DNA of 64,000 nucleotides. Origin: Galdieria partita (lineage: Eukaryota; Rhodophyta; Bangiophyceae; Galdieriales; Galdieriaceae). The first letter of the stretch is position 1, and every line of letters begins with the position of its first letter. The position numbers were made by a program, and so were the translations under genes. Location of the stretch: the NCBI GenBank assembly GCA_025991245.1, contig BQMJ01000030.1:62001-126000 (forward strand), given 5' to 3'. Positions 12,579 through 23,725 of the stretch are shown here, piece by piece. A model generated the notes under the pieces. The model saw only the letters and a list, made by a program, of their open reading frames with translations. It made no database searches and was not told the origin of the DNA.

Positions 12579-13730
12579 ATGCAACAGGATCCGGTTACAC
12601 AAAGTTTTTATAAACAAGCTTCTTCTTCTTTACAGCTTGGAACAAGCGATGTTAGCAAACTTGTACGTATAGGGGTGATTGGTTGCGGTAGAATCGGTCA
12701 GCTTCATATTGATAATATTAACAGTCGCATTGCCAACGCTCAAGTGGTTTGCGTTTCCGATTTTATTCCAGATGCGGCCACACAGGTTGCAAAGAAGTTT
12801 CATGTTCCTATGGCTTGTACAAAACATGAAGACTTGTTAGATCACGCTAAAGTGGATGCTGTAATCGTTTGTTCTCCCACCGATACTCACGCACAGATCA
12901 TCAAAGACGCAGCCAAGAGAGGCATCCACGTCTTTTGTGAGAAGCCAATTGACACTCAATTGGCAGTTATTCGGGATGCTATACAAACCACTCAACAATA
13001 TGGAATCAAGTTTATGGTAGGTTTCCAGCGAAGGTTCGATCGAAACTTTCAAAGAGTACTGGAAGCCAGGAAATCAGGTTCTTTAGGTAATTACTCGTTT
13101 TAGATAAGAAATAGTATCTTCGGACTTCCATTCTGACTAGGGGATCCACTCAAATTGACTTTAATTAGTAGAGACCCAGCGCCGCCTCCTATTGAGTATC
13201 TCAAGCAATCCGGAGGTATATTTTTAGATCAAGCCATTCACGATTTCGATATGGCAAGATTTCTTATGGGAGAAGATATTGTAGAAATTTATGCTACAGG
13301 TTTTGCGAGGGATCCCAAGGTTGCAGAGATTGGTGATATTGACAATGCTACTTGTCACGTCAAGTTCCAAAGTGGTGCTATAGGTATTATTGATAATGCA
13401 AGAGAGACTCGCTATGGCTATGATCAACGTGCAGAGTTATTTGGTAGCAAAGGAACAATATCTATCGATAATGACTTTCCCAATACTGCACGTATTTATA
13501 GTCCGAATGGTTTGACTAGCGATCCTCCTTTGCATTTCTTCATGGAACGCTATTCAAAGGCTTATTTGGAAGAAATGCAGGCATTCATTCGATGTCTTCA
13601 AGAGAATAAATCAGTTCCGGTTGGTGGAGAAGAAGGTCTCATTCCAGTGGTGTATTCAGAGGTTGCTAAAAAGAGCTTTCATGAAAATCGTCCAGTTCGT
13701 GTGAAAGAAATCGATCCGTCTCTTCCATAA
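12579..13730 (+). CDS. Gfo/Idh/MocA oxidoreductase, probable myo-inositol 2-dehydrogenase
   Basis: Two exons (12579-13086, 13141-13730) give 365 residues. The Rossmann motif GVIGCGRIGQLH near residue 30 binds NAD(P). The family motif EKP (VFCEKPIDTQ) and the catalytic-helix signature GGIFLDQAIHDFDMARF are present, with Asp and His in the expected places. The best match by pattern is IolG-type inositol dehydrogenase, which oxidises myo-inositol to scyllo-inosose, but other sugars are possible. The protein looks bacterial in style although the gene has an intron. The open frame extends upstream without an ATG; 12579 is the first in frame. It is convergent with the J-protein gene. Confidence 0.85.
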
Positions 13731-13915
13731 GTTGTTCCGGGAATGTTTTTGTTGTTTGAGATAAAAGTTGTTGTCATGAAGAATATTTTCACAGTGTCGA
13801 CACTCTTTGATGGAATCTTTTTGGACATTCCATAGATACACGGATGATTCAACCATTCATTCCTTCCTATACACACAAATATTGGATGGATGAGAGATAT
13901 TTCTTCAAACAATGT

Positions 13916-15288
13916 TAATCAGACCACTGCTTTCCACTGCGATCATACATGGCACGTTTCATTGCTAAAAGGCACATTGAAAAACGTTATTCTTTCAATA
14001 TCGTTCCATTCGAAATAACTTACGATTGCCAAGTACCGAATAGGCTTTTAATATTTCTTTCATTTTCTCTGCACAATCCTTATCTCGTGGAAAACGGTCA
14101 GGATGATACTAGAAAAAAGTTTTGAGATAACAACATATATCATCCATGACTGAACAATACCTTCATAACTAAGCGATAAAAAGAAGCCTTAATTTCCTTC
14201 ATAGTGGCATCTTGATCAACTTGTAAAATATCGTAATAACTTGGGCGATGAACAACAGGCGACATGGCCTCCCCTTTCTTGGATTGTCTTTCTTGTTGCC
14301 TTGAATGACTCGATTGACTATGGGTTTCCTTTCTTTCAAAGTCATGGGAATGAGCTTCATTCAATAAAGGTTCCGTCCATCCCATACCCGATCGATGCCA
14401 TTGAGAAGCTGACATCAAATGTGCCAAAAATCCAAATACGACAGAAGAAATTCCCATCCACTGCAATGAATGTTCTAAAGTCAACTCAGGTATCATATGT
14501 GTCATTCCAGTCAATAAGCAAAGCAATCCACAACCAGCTGTAGCATAAGAAGCAGTCTTGATACTCGAAAAAATGGGATCTCCAGAGACCATACCCGTTA
14601 CACCACTCATCCAATAACGAAAATGTCTCATACTACTACAGAAAGATATCTCATATACTGGAAAATAGATACAAGAAAGACTCTTCTTCCTAAAGGAAAC
14701 TTGTACAAGTAAACAATCCGCAACATCTGTTATTCTTTGTTTGGCAACTTTGCTAATGCGCTCTCTTTCCAACTGACATATTCTATGAATAAAATATCGT
14801 TCCGCAATGTCCTCTTTCACACAGACTCTTTGGGCATCACAAGCTTCACTCATAGTGAGTGAACGAAGTGAATGAAATTCACTCGCAGGAATATACAACT
14901 CTCTACAACATCCTAAAAGTGGCTCAGCACCTGCATACAACTGCATATATGTATTTCCACAAGTATATCGGTAACTGTCCGAGCCACGAATATAATGGGC
15001 TCCAAGGTGGTATGTTTTGCTGGGGTTTACCAACGACTGATAAAATAAACGTCCCAAAGAAGTCTTTTCATATTCAAAATGAGAATGAATATCTGCTTCA
15101 AATAGGAATATGGGTACGTGCAGAGTTTTCAAGTGTAAAGAAGAAGGTTCCAACTTAATTCCCAACGGGTTGCTATCTATCCAATGCAAAAAACTTTCTA
15201 AAGCATCCTTACTTGTTAACTTGAAAGGAATTCCCTTTAACGTTTTCGTGTTGCAATATCGTACGAACCAAAGAGTCTTGCTAGTCAT
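13916..15288 (-). CDS. Membrane protein with C-terminal J domain (DnaJ-like)
   Basis: Three exons (15288-14161, 14108-14024, 13965-13916) give 420 residues. The J domain sits at the extreme C-terminus: YYDILQVDQDATMKEIKASF, then across the splice YHPDRFPRDKD with the HPD triad that stimulates Hsp70 ATPase. About 345 residues precede it. They include two hydrophobic stretches near residues 225-300 and a basic, Ser/Gln-rich linker, and they match no domain I recognise. C-terminal J domains on membrane proteins usually recruit Hsp70 to an organelle surface (inference). It shares a 45-nt divergent spacer with the HLIP-like gene. Confidence 0.75.
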
Positions 15289-15333
15289 TCTCCTCCATCC
15301 ATCTCATTGGAGTGGGACCAAGGCGAAGAAAGA

Positions 15334-15678
15334 ATGTTTATTTTAGGTTGTATTGAAAAGAGTCGAACTTGTGTTGTAGTCAGGATAAAGAAAGTAAACC
15401 AACATAGATATAACTGTTTTCCTATTTGTATGAAAAAGTCCTCCAACGAGTTTCAAAAGATATTTGGTTTCACTGATCACGCAGAAACTTGTAACGGAAG
15501 GTTAGCTATGGTGGGTATGTTTGTTGCAGCCATAAGAGAGAAAGTCACAGATAAAGGCATATTTGAACAACTTGGTTGGGTGGATAGACAAGAACAGTGT
15601 GGGTTGTTTGGTACTTTGCTGGTTATATTTGTATTGTTAGTGACGACTCAATATTTATGGAAGCAAAACAAGTCTTAA
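15334..15678 (+). CDS. One-helix chlorophyll-binding-fold protein (HLIP/OHP-like), plastid
   Basis: A 114-residue single-exon gene. After a basic ~45-residue leader that suits plastid targeting comes the HLIP helix FGFTDHAETCNGRLAMVGM. It carries the ExxNGR chlorophyll-binding motif and is followed by the typical FEQLGW. High-light-inducible proteins protect photosystem assembly and dissipate energy. A second hydrophobic helix (LFGTLLVIFVLLVTTQYLW) follows but lacks the binding motif, which is unusual for single-helix members. The first ATG is 9 codons inside the frame. Confidence 0.85.
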   Translation: MFILGCIEKSRTCVVVRIKKVNQHRYNCFPICMKKSSNEFQKIFGFTDHAETCNGRLAMVGMFVAAIREKVTDKGIFEQLGWVDRQEQCGLFGTLLVIFVLLVTTQYLWKQNKS

Positions 15679-15821
15679 AGAGCTTTGTTTATACAAACAG
15701 GCAGTAAAAGTTGGAAAATTTTTGGATCAAAAGGGCTTTACCCCAAAAGTTGTCCATTGCTTCTTAGACACGCCAAAGCGAGTTGTTGAAATTGTCTTGA
15801 AAATAATTGTTTGTCCACAAA

Positions 15822-17083
15822 ATGAGAGCCAACATGAAGAAGATAGAAAGAAACTTTCGAGTAAGTCAACAATGAAAGTGTATAAAATAGGAAATCATTT
15901 TGTTTAGGTTCTTCTTTGCCTTCATAGAATAAGTGGAATTCCTTGTGGTCAACCATTGGCTTTAAAAATAGTAACACAAAAGGCTTCTTATCGCACTGAA
16001 ACTTTTATTTGTACCTGCAGTCCAAACAACCAAAGAACAGAGTGTCATGCAGAACCCAACCAAACTATATCTTTCGACATGGAAGTTGTATGGGAACCTG
16101 AAACGAGTATTTTTGAGAAACGCATGACACAAATACAACTGGTGCAGCTTATTCCATCCCTGAATCAGTATCAAGAAGAAATGGACGAATGGATTGTTTC
16201 AAGATTGGATATCAACTTGTCCAATTATTTAGCTATTCCTAAGAAGACTAGTGAAGAATACTTTAGAATGGACTCACATGTCATCATGGCCATGGAATTG
16301 AAATGTTACTCTCTGGATGGCAAAGAAAAGAAAAGAAATGGAGAAAATTCTATGAGACGAGTATTTAGCTTTGTATCTCCTCTGCACTTGGAAAATACAA
16401 AAGCATCTGCAAGTTCTCATTCGACGAATACTCAACCTGGAGAGAAGGTTGACGATCATCTTGACATTGTTTCTTCTAAAAATGACAAATATGTGAAACT
16501 TCAAAGGTTTTGGTCTAAATTGAGTCACTATCCAAACTCCAATGGGAGACCAGAGGTGACTTGCAACAATACTCAGAATAACCATACATTGCAAGAGTCC
16601 TTTGCAGAGGAAGTACTCTCCATGGAAGACTGTTCGTCAGATGATATGTCGATGAGTGTGTCTTGTACTTGTAAGGCATGTCATTTGTTATGTGTCCTTG
16701 GTGGCTATACAGACAAAAAGGAAACTTCAGTGGAAGAAAGACTTTTATTTCAAAAGGTCAGAAGATATTGTCCTTCTCTGCAAAGGATTGTTCAGCAATA
16801 TATCAAACAATGTCCACATTTAGATATTGCACACGATGCAAGTCATTGTGAAATTTCATGCGAGTCTCTACCACTCCTCAATGAAGGAATGAGAAACCTG
16901 GAAAACTTTCCTCAATGGACGCAGTGGCTATCTTCTCAAAAGCAGCATCCAGAAGAGAAATGGAATATTCATGAACTTGTACAACAACTGGTAGAAACTA
17001 AAGTTGCCTTGGCAGAAGCTTTAGAACAATTGGATTATATTCGTCATTTTCATCCATCAGAATCATTTGGACTGAACAAGTAA
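15822..17083 (+). CDS. NT-C2-like domain protein, function unknown
   Basis: Two exons (15822-15860 and 15908-17083, phase 0) give 404 residues. The short first exon supplies the start MRANMKKIERNFR; the large frame itself has no suitable ATG. The N-terminal ~170 residues (KIERNFRVLLCLHRISGIP, then WEPETSIF) have the strand pattern of N-terminal C2-type domains found in EEIG1/EHBP1-like proteins, a weak similarity by eye. The middle is Ser/Asn-rich. The tail holds a Cys/His-containing stretch and ends in a short helix (LVQQLVETKVALAEALEQL). Membrane or cytoskeletal association is possible but not shown. Confidence 0.6.
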
Positions 17084-17221
17084 CTATGGAATAAACTGTC
17101 TCTATTTCAAATACAATCACCTCATCTATATTTATTTCCAAAACGAGTGTTTCCCTTTGTTTCCCGATACGCTAAAAACAGTGAACAATATTTCAAACAG
17201 CCTTCCCTTTAGTTGAGATAG

Positions 17222-18693
17222 TTATGCCTCATAATTTGCTTCGATCATGGCGATGCAGTCACCGAGTGGCTTTTTATTCGACAATGCATTGACAAGAGCA
17301 TCGTATGCCCTTTTCTGTTTCCTAATGAGAAGAATGGCCTATTGCCTCTCTCCATATCTTCTGATCAATATTTTAGTCTTTATATTCTATCTTACCTGTA
17401 ATACCGCCCAGCGCGCTTGATTGAATACTCGCTCCTTCGACCAAGGAGGATTCAAACACGTCAACACTCTTAATAACGCTGCTTCATCACTTTGACCTCC
17501 TTCTGATTGTCCATATTCTAAAGCTTCCGCAGCAATGCCAGCCTTTTCTCATACAATTCAAAATTAACATTTCTTTGTATGCTTCCAATTACCATCAATA
17601 CAATAGAATATCTATCAATAGTAGCGTCCGTAAGAAACCCAGTCAACAACTCTGTTTCCAACTTGCGATCAAAGAATAATGTACCCGCTTGTCCAGGAAT
17701 ACCTAAACTCTAAGCTGCGTTCATATTTCAAGTCATCATCATCACAATAGAAGAGTTTACCAAAGACTCCCATGCACTCAATACAACTCCTATGATTCAC
17801 ATCAAGACTGAAAACCTGATACGAATATAAAAACAACACAAGCACCTCTCACAGGACAACCTAATAAATAGCTAACAAGGAAATGACCAGCTTCATGTTT
17901 CAAAACCTTTTGCTTATAGATGGGAAACAGATTTTTGTACAATTCTTCAAATATAGCACCTTGTAACGCCAATTGATCACATAGAAAGCCAACCAAAAGA
18001 CATATCCCAATAGGCCTTATAATGTTCTCTATATGGAGAAGATGACTAAAAAAGATAAGACTTAAACTAAACCCGATTCCAGCCAATTGATAAGAAAAGA
18101 TAGACTGGGAACGAGGACCTTTCAAAGATACTTCATACTTATGATAAGTTTTCAGAATGTCTTACGTAAGGCTTCCAAAGGTATCTTTGCAGTTTCTACT
18201 AGTTTGTCGAGACCAACCTGTTTACTCTTGGGAATATGAATAAGTAGCTAGGGATGGACACAAGTCCATTTGGAAAACATCTTACCGGTTCAGGAAGTTT
18301 CTCCACAGAATCGATGACACCGAAAGCTTTCAAACAATTCTTTTTCTTCAACTCATCATAAACCTCAGCAACTTGAATGGAGTTTGAGTGTTGTTGTTTG
18401 AGAAATAATGTGGACACTCGGTTCAATAGTTGGTAGCCACTTGTCTTTTCGGAGAGTGAAGTAGAGGGTAGTTGCTTGAATAAGAGAAAAGCTTCTTGTA
18501 TCTGTCCATTGTTGAGTTTTTTCTGAAACTCCTCTACAAGAGAAGCAAAGCAACGACAGTTTCTTCTGGGATTTTTCAACAAAATGTTACGATAGTCCTT
18601 GTTGATCCCTGGTTTTGACACCAGAGAAACTTTTCTCAACATTGTACAGTGGCTGTAGAATAGAAACGAAACCAATAAAAGTGGCTGTTTCAT
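17222..18693 (-). CDS. Peptidase M41-like plastid protein (VIR3-type), with apparent 1-nt frameshift
   Basis: Seven exons are readable: 18693-18286, 18226-18166, 18130-17846, 17789-17761, 17709-17593, 17543-17396 and 17314-17222. They carry the FtsH-peptidase-like zinc motif HEAGH (KQKVLKHEAGHFLVSYLLG), GIPGQAGTLFFD, DRYSIVLM and AGIAAEA. The pattern matches the plant family of AAA-less M41-like thylakoid proteins. A Ser/Arg-rich N-terminus suits plastid import, and two hydrophobic helices precede HEAGH. In exon 6 the conserved text runs AGIAAEA and continues LEYGQSEGG only if one base of a four-A run near 17520 is ignored, so the exon sum is 1141, one more than a multiple of three. This is either a sequencing or assembly error or a broken gene. 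Two introns have AAG acceptors. Confidence 0.75.
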
Positions 18694-18732
18694 CCAAACT
18701 CTTTTTCCGATAACAATATCGAATTCGTTTGA

Positions 18733-20333
18733 ATGGCATTTCTATGGCCATCGATATCTGACAACTGTTCTATACTTTCAAGGAAACACTTGCCTTGTAT
18801 TCATCAAAGAAATACAATAAAGCAATACTCAGTATATCTTGGATGGAGGAGACGTGACCACTTGTCTCGTTATGGTAAGGTTCTTTGTAACCAGGTGAAT
18901 AACACAAGGCAAGAGGGGTTCACGGAATCCCCAACAGAAACGAGTATAAAAGTAGAACAACTTTTGCAAGTAGAAGAACCAGAGCGTTATTCCGGAAATT
19001 GGTAATTCTTGTGCTTTTAGCTGTAAATTCGTTTATGACAAAAAGCAGGGATGCCATTTATGAAAGTCCCGCTAAAATTAACTTGTTTTTGAGAATACTA
19101 GGAAAGAGAAAAGATGGTAATGGATATCTAAGATATGTTCGCTTTTCTTTATGTCGTGCTAGGCTATCACAACATTGCTTCTTTGATGCAAGCAATATCG
19201 TTACGTGACACGTTGTACTTTAAACTCCTGGATGAAAGTGCAGAGGGAGATATATTTGAGACAGACTCTGACGAGGTTTGTAATGGAATTTATTTCGCTT
19301 TCTCTACTGTGTGACTATTTTGCTCTTGAATGATGGATAGATTCCTATCGGTTCCTCCAATCTGGCAATTGCAGCTTTTCGAAAGTTTCGAAAGGAAAGC
19401 GGTATCCAGAGATATTTTCACGTTCGTGTGGAGAAAAAGATTCCTGTTAAAGCAGGCTTAGGCGGTGGTGAGTATTTGTGTTGTTTGTTTTTGGCTATTG
19501 AACAATACACAATAGGAAGTAGCAACGCAGCAACTGCCTTGTGGGCTGCAAATCAGTTAACTGGCAAAAGATTTTCTACTGAGTACCTAAAAAAGTGGGG
19601 TGCTGATCTCGGTTCTGATGTTCCCTTTTTCTTTTCAGGAGGAACTGCATTTTGTACGGTAAGTTGTTGATATTTGTATCGACTAGATGAGAATGAATCA
19701 TAGTCTTTGATATCAGGGTCGAGGAGAGAATGTCAGTGAACTTCCTTGTTTGTTTCCTTCTTTTCTTTATATTATTAAACCTGATGGGAGTTTGTCAACC
19801 GCAGATGTATATGAAAACTTGGTATGTTATACTGTTGTAGATAGTGCGTTCTCATAGTAGCGGGACAAAGGATTTATCCAAATGTTCGACAAGAGATCCT
19901 CAAGAGCTTGTTACAGCAGTTCAAGACGGAGTCATGTGGGCTGAGCCTATGAATGACTTGGAGGAATCAAGTTTTCGTTTATATCCCCTTTTATCCCAAT
20001 TGAAAAAAGTTCTTCGGGCTTGTGGCTTTCCAGTAAGTTATGGAAGTAATTGACCATATTCACTTGCTTTAAGATAGGTTGTTTTGATGTGTGGTAGCGG
20101 TTCTGCGCTATTCTGTTTAGGAGCACCTCACTCTGCTATATATCCTACATTTGAAGAGGTATATCAACATTCACCTCTATAGGAGAGTATTAAGTCATGT
20201 ATAGAAACTTGTGAAACATTTTCCAGTCAAAGTATTTACTGCACGATTTTTAAATAGAAATACAGAACAAGATGTTTGGTATTTAGATCGTGAGGAAATA
20301 AAGACCAACACAGTAGTGGAGCAACCGTTTTAA
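18733..20333 (+). CDS. ispE: 4-diphosphocytidyl-2-C-methyl-D-erythritol kinase (IspE), plastid MEP pathway
   Basis: This enzyme phosphorylates CDP-methylerythritol with ATP in plastid isoprenoid synthesis. Nine exons (18733-19001, 19049-19116, 19163-19275, 19341-19467, 19516-19658, 19717-19821, 19871-20032, 20078-20158, 20205-20333) sum to 398 residues. GHMP-kinase landmarks are complete: ESPAKINLFLRILGKR, GYHNIASLMQAI, the ATP loop KAGLGGGSSNAATALW, GADLGSDVPFF, and the C-terminal MCGSGSALFCLG. About 90 N-terminal residues precede the core and likely form a transit peptide. Introns 1-8 are 46-65 nt. Intron 6 skips nearer TAG sites and ends in CAAAG. Divergent from the M41-like gene, with a 39-nt spacer. 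Confidence 0.93.
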
Positions 20334-20380
20334 ACAGATGCGATTGTTTTGGGCTCTCAACTTCCCATGGACAGTGAGGG

Positions 20381-21745
20381 ATGGGATATCCTCTCAAGCA
20401 TTTCGGAAATTTCGATGATTCGGTCATTGATTTGCATGTACGTGGGTGGGACTTTTCACATCGGGGGACTTTACCCATGGCCTCTTCTGGAACGTTGGTA
20501 ATAGCTATAGTTGTGCCGTTGGTAGTACCTTTTGGCGCAGCGCTGTTTGCTCTGTTCTTTGTGCTTCAATACAAGAGACTAAGAAGACTGAGAGTACGAC
20601 TAGAAGTGGAACGAAGGCTTGCTGACAGAGCTGCGGGAAACTGCAAGATTGGAGTGACTAGACAAGAAATAAGAGAGCAATGTCCTCTAGTAATATACAA
20701 GGGAAGAACTAGATTCGGTAAAGGGCCTTATAGAACAACAAAACCAGTTCTTGAAAAAGAAGGAGGAGAAGAGGAACCTTCGGAAGGTGAATTCTCATTG
20801 GTCACCCAAGGTGGTCTTATTACTCTTCCCCAGTCTCCAAAGAGTTCTCCCCGCCATAGCGTTGGTGAAAGTTCCACTAGTGCGTCCTCTAGTTTGAAGA
20901 AGAGAGACTCTTTATCGGCTTTTGTGGAGTTGGCTTATTCGGATAGTAAAACCGCTGAGCTAGTGGAAAGTACTGAATATGATAGGAAAAACATAGGAAA
21001 GGAACTGGATGGAGACAGAGCTCACAGTATAAGTTCTCCTCGTAGAACTTGTTCCAATCCAACCAGTAGGAAAAACTCTCGAGCAGATGCATTGAGAGAA
21101 CTACTCCATATGAACTTGTTTGAAAGGAGGGAAACAGTATTCGGATGGGCTTCCCATCTCATTACTGGACCTGTTCTTAATCCAAGTTCGATTCCTGGAG
21201 GAGTATGTTCTATTTGTATCGAGGATATAAAGAAGGGAAAGAAGTTGCGATTATTGCGATGTAAACATGCTTTCCATGCAAGATGTGTAGAACGTTGGCT
21301 TATGTCTGCCAATCGTTGTCCCCTTTGCAATCAAGTAGCAGTTATTCCAAAGGAGCAATATGACGGACGTATGACGACTAGTCATGATGGGGCTGAAGAG
21401 AATAGCAGCAACTACAGACTGCCTTTTCATAGACGTTTATGGAATGGTATTCGAGAAGCATTTAGTGATTATCCATCAGACCTTCCTATTCTCATAGATG
21501 AAGAAGGGAATCATGAGCAAGTCTTTTCTCCGCGGGCTAGTGAAGAAACGGTTTCAGCAGAAGGAAGTGTTGTAGGTTACGCCAGTGATGAACCTTGTCG
21601 AGCTTCAGAAGACTTTGAAGACAGTCATCATATTGTGGAGTTTTCGCAGGATAATGCTATTGTATCCCCTATTTATCATTCGAGTCTTTACTTTTCACCT
21701 GATGAACGAGAAACTTCACCGCATTTGATTGCAGACGCTGCATGA
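20381..21745 (+). CDS. RING-H2 finger membrane protein, second copy type
   Basis: A single exon of 454 residues. One hydrophobic helix near residue 40 (TLVIAIVVPLVVPFGAALFA) is followed by a basic juxtamembrane stretch. A long Ser/Glu-rich region precedes the finger CSICIEDIKKG, LLRCKHAFHARCVERWL, NRCPLC, with full RING-H2 ligand spacing near residues 275-320. This layout (one TM, then a distal RING-H2) resembles ATL-type E3 ligases of plants and algae. It is unrelated in flanking sequence to the RING protein at 4458. The start lies only 47 nt beyond the IspE stop on the same strand. Confidence 0.85.
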   Translation: MGYPLKHFGNFDDSVIDLHVRGWDFSHRGTLPMASSGTLVIAIVVPLVVPFGAALFALFFVLQYKRLRRLRVRLEVERRLADRAAGNCKIGVTRQEIREQCPLVIYKGRTRFGKGPYRTTKPVLEKEGGEEEPSEGEFSLVTQGGLITLPQSPKSSPRHSVGESSTSASSSLKKRDSLSAFVELAYSDSKTAELVESTEYDRKNIGKELDGDRAHSISSPRRTCSNPTSRKNSRADALRELLHMNLFERRETVFGWASHLITGPVLNPSSIPGGVCSICIEDIKKGKKLRLLRCKHAFHARCVERWLMSANRCPLCNQVAVIPKEQYDGRMTTSHDGAEENSSNYRLPFHRRLWNGIREAFSDYPSDLPILIDEEGNHEQVFSPRASEETVSAEGSVVGYASDEPCRASEDFEDSHHIVEFSQDNAIVSPIYHSSLYFSPDERETSPHLIADAA

Positions 21746-21915
21746 ATGAAATGATATTGTTTAAAATTCTTATGTTTTGCTAACGCGAAATATTTTTTCT
21801 TTTTGAAATAAAAAAAATTCCTTTTTCTATCTTTTGGTTTATATAAAACAACAAGAATGGAAATAAAAAATTGTCATAAATCATAATAAAAAATTTCGAT
21901 TAGGGAACCAAGATC

Positions 21916-23478
21916 TTAACTAGGATTGAGTAGAAACTGGATTTGCTTCTTGTGTTGTGTATTGTTATTTTGTTCATTATCATTCACCACATCCTCGTCA
22001 TCTTCCTCTTCTGTTTCCGAGTGCATGGTTGGTTGATTTTCTGTCTTGTTTTCTTCGTCACTTTTCCAAGTCGATATCCACGTCGTAGATGGTGAAGATG
22101 TTGTTTGTGGAGGAGTATCCGAATGCACTGTTATTGGATTCGAACTTGTTTGTCTTTCGTCGTATAGTTTTCTTGAACGAGCGGCGTTGGGATTTTCCTT
22201 TCCACAATATTGACATTTCACCTTTCTATTTGGTGTGGGTTGTTTGCAATGCACACATAATCGGTAACCTTTCCCTGGTTTGTCTCCTTCTCTGTGAACA
22301 TTATGTTTGGGAGTATAACGCAATCTCTTGGGTATGGGATCTAAAGGATTTCCATTATCATCGAATCGTATTCCTTGTGCTTCCAATCTTTGTCTCTTTC
22401 GAGCATTTCCACCGACAGTACGAGCACATTTAGACGAACAAAATCTCCCAGAAGCAAATCCACCATAATGTTCACGACCGCAATTTTCACATCTTTGAAC
22501 GATCGTTACTTGTGGCAGGGACGATGTACCAGTAGATGCTCGTTCAGCCTTTTCGAAACTGTTCCACAGATGATGAGATGATCGGTTCGAAGTAAAGGAT
22601 ACCGTTGACAATGAATACGAAGGTGATCCTCTATGAAATGAAAAACTATTTGATTCATGATGATGACCTTTCACTCCACTTTCTGGCACAACTACATCCG
22701 ATGAACAAATGGTATAGGAAGACTCCCTATGAGAAGGAGACGTTTGTAACTGCATCCATTTTCCTCTCAAAGTGGAAGTGGTATAAGGACATGCAATAAC
22801 AGCATTCATCGTCTTACTTGTTTGTATGGGCCATTCATTATTATTAGCATTTCCTCCGGTCATTGTAGTTGGAATACGATGCTCCTTCGGGCTCTTCGTA
22901 TAAGATGCCAACATCTTTCTATCATCCACCTGAAATGAATGTACTTGATTCCTTCCACCGACTTGTATTATTCCATGTTCAGTCCAAGCAGCCCGCTTTC
23001 CATTTCTATTACTCGTCTGTTTCCCATCCAACATAGTATTCGTGGCATCCTTAGAAAGATAACCTTCAACTAGTCGCTTAGTGTCTCCATGATTCTGAAC
23101 AACCCATGAAACTCTATTTGTATACTGTGCAAGTTGTATGCTTACCTTATTCCAATAGCTATCGTTTTGGAATAGAGTCTCTTTCATTCCTATGTGACTA
23201 TCATCAGGCAAACTTGCAAACTGGGTATCCTTCTCTTCAACTAGGTTGCAATGAATACTCCAATCTTGAGGTTTTAAACAAATACCACTTTGGCTTATTT
23301 CTTGTCTTGGTACAAGTGTATGATACTTTTGAGCCTATATGGGCAAGTATTCGAAAGAACAGTTGAGCTTCGACTCTTATACTAACAAAAAAGTATTCCA
23401 AACCTCCTCCAAGGAAGAAAACGCTTCAATAAGGAAACCTTCAACAAACGTTTGCTCACAAATATTGGAAAAGTTCAT
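21916..23478 (-). CDS. Zinc-ribbon/treble-clef-like protein, unrecognised
   Basis: Two exons (23478-23404, 23334-21916) give 497 residues. The large frame has no early ATG, and the upstream exon supplies MNFSNICEQTFVEGF. The first cysteine cluster reads CENCGREHYGGFASGRFCS followed by KCAR and a basic Arg/Lys stretch. The second reads LCVHCKQPTPNRKVKCQYC. The rest is Ser/Thr/Asn-rich and low complexity, ending in a long acidic stretch. The first motif resembles small zinc clusters with the text SGRFCSSKCAR that occur in uncharacterised algal, plant and phage proteins. Nucleic-acid binding is plausible (inference). The stop faces the RING gene, 170 nt away. Confidence 0.65.
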
Positions 23479-23725
23479 CAAAGAGTGGCAGTCGTTTATT
23501 TCCACACGGCTTTGAGGTACACTTGATAACAATTACTATGAACAGTCACCCTCCTACTGGAATACTTTCTTCATACTAGCAAGGTGAATGAATATGATTT
23601 TCAACTGCCAATGAGGGACACCTTGTAACCAAACCGTTGCGTGTAGTTCCCTCAATCCAAAAATGACTTGGCCTCTTCCTCTGGTGGGAGAGAGAATATC
23701 CCTGTGGGGGTGCAGAGAGAATATG

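Noticed and set aside
15644-15880. Frame reading AVKVGKFLDQKGFTPKVV between the HLIP-like and NT-C2-like genes
   Set aside because: It has no ATG in frame, and the C2-like gene needs the other frame for its first exon.
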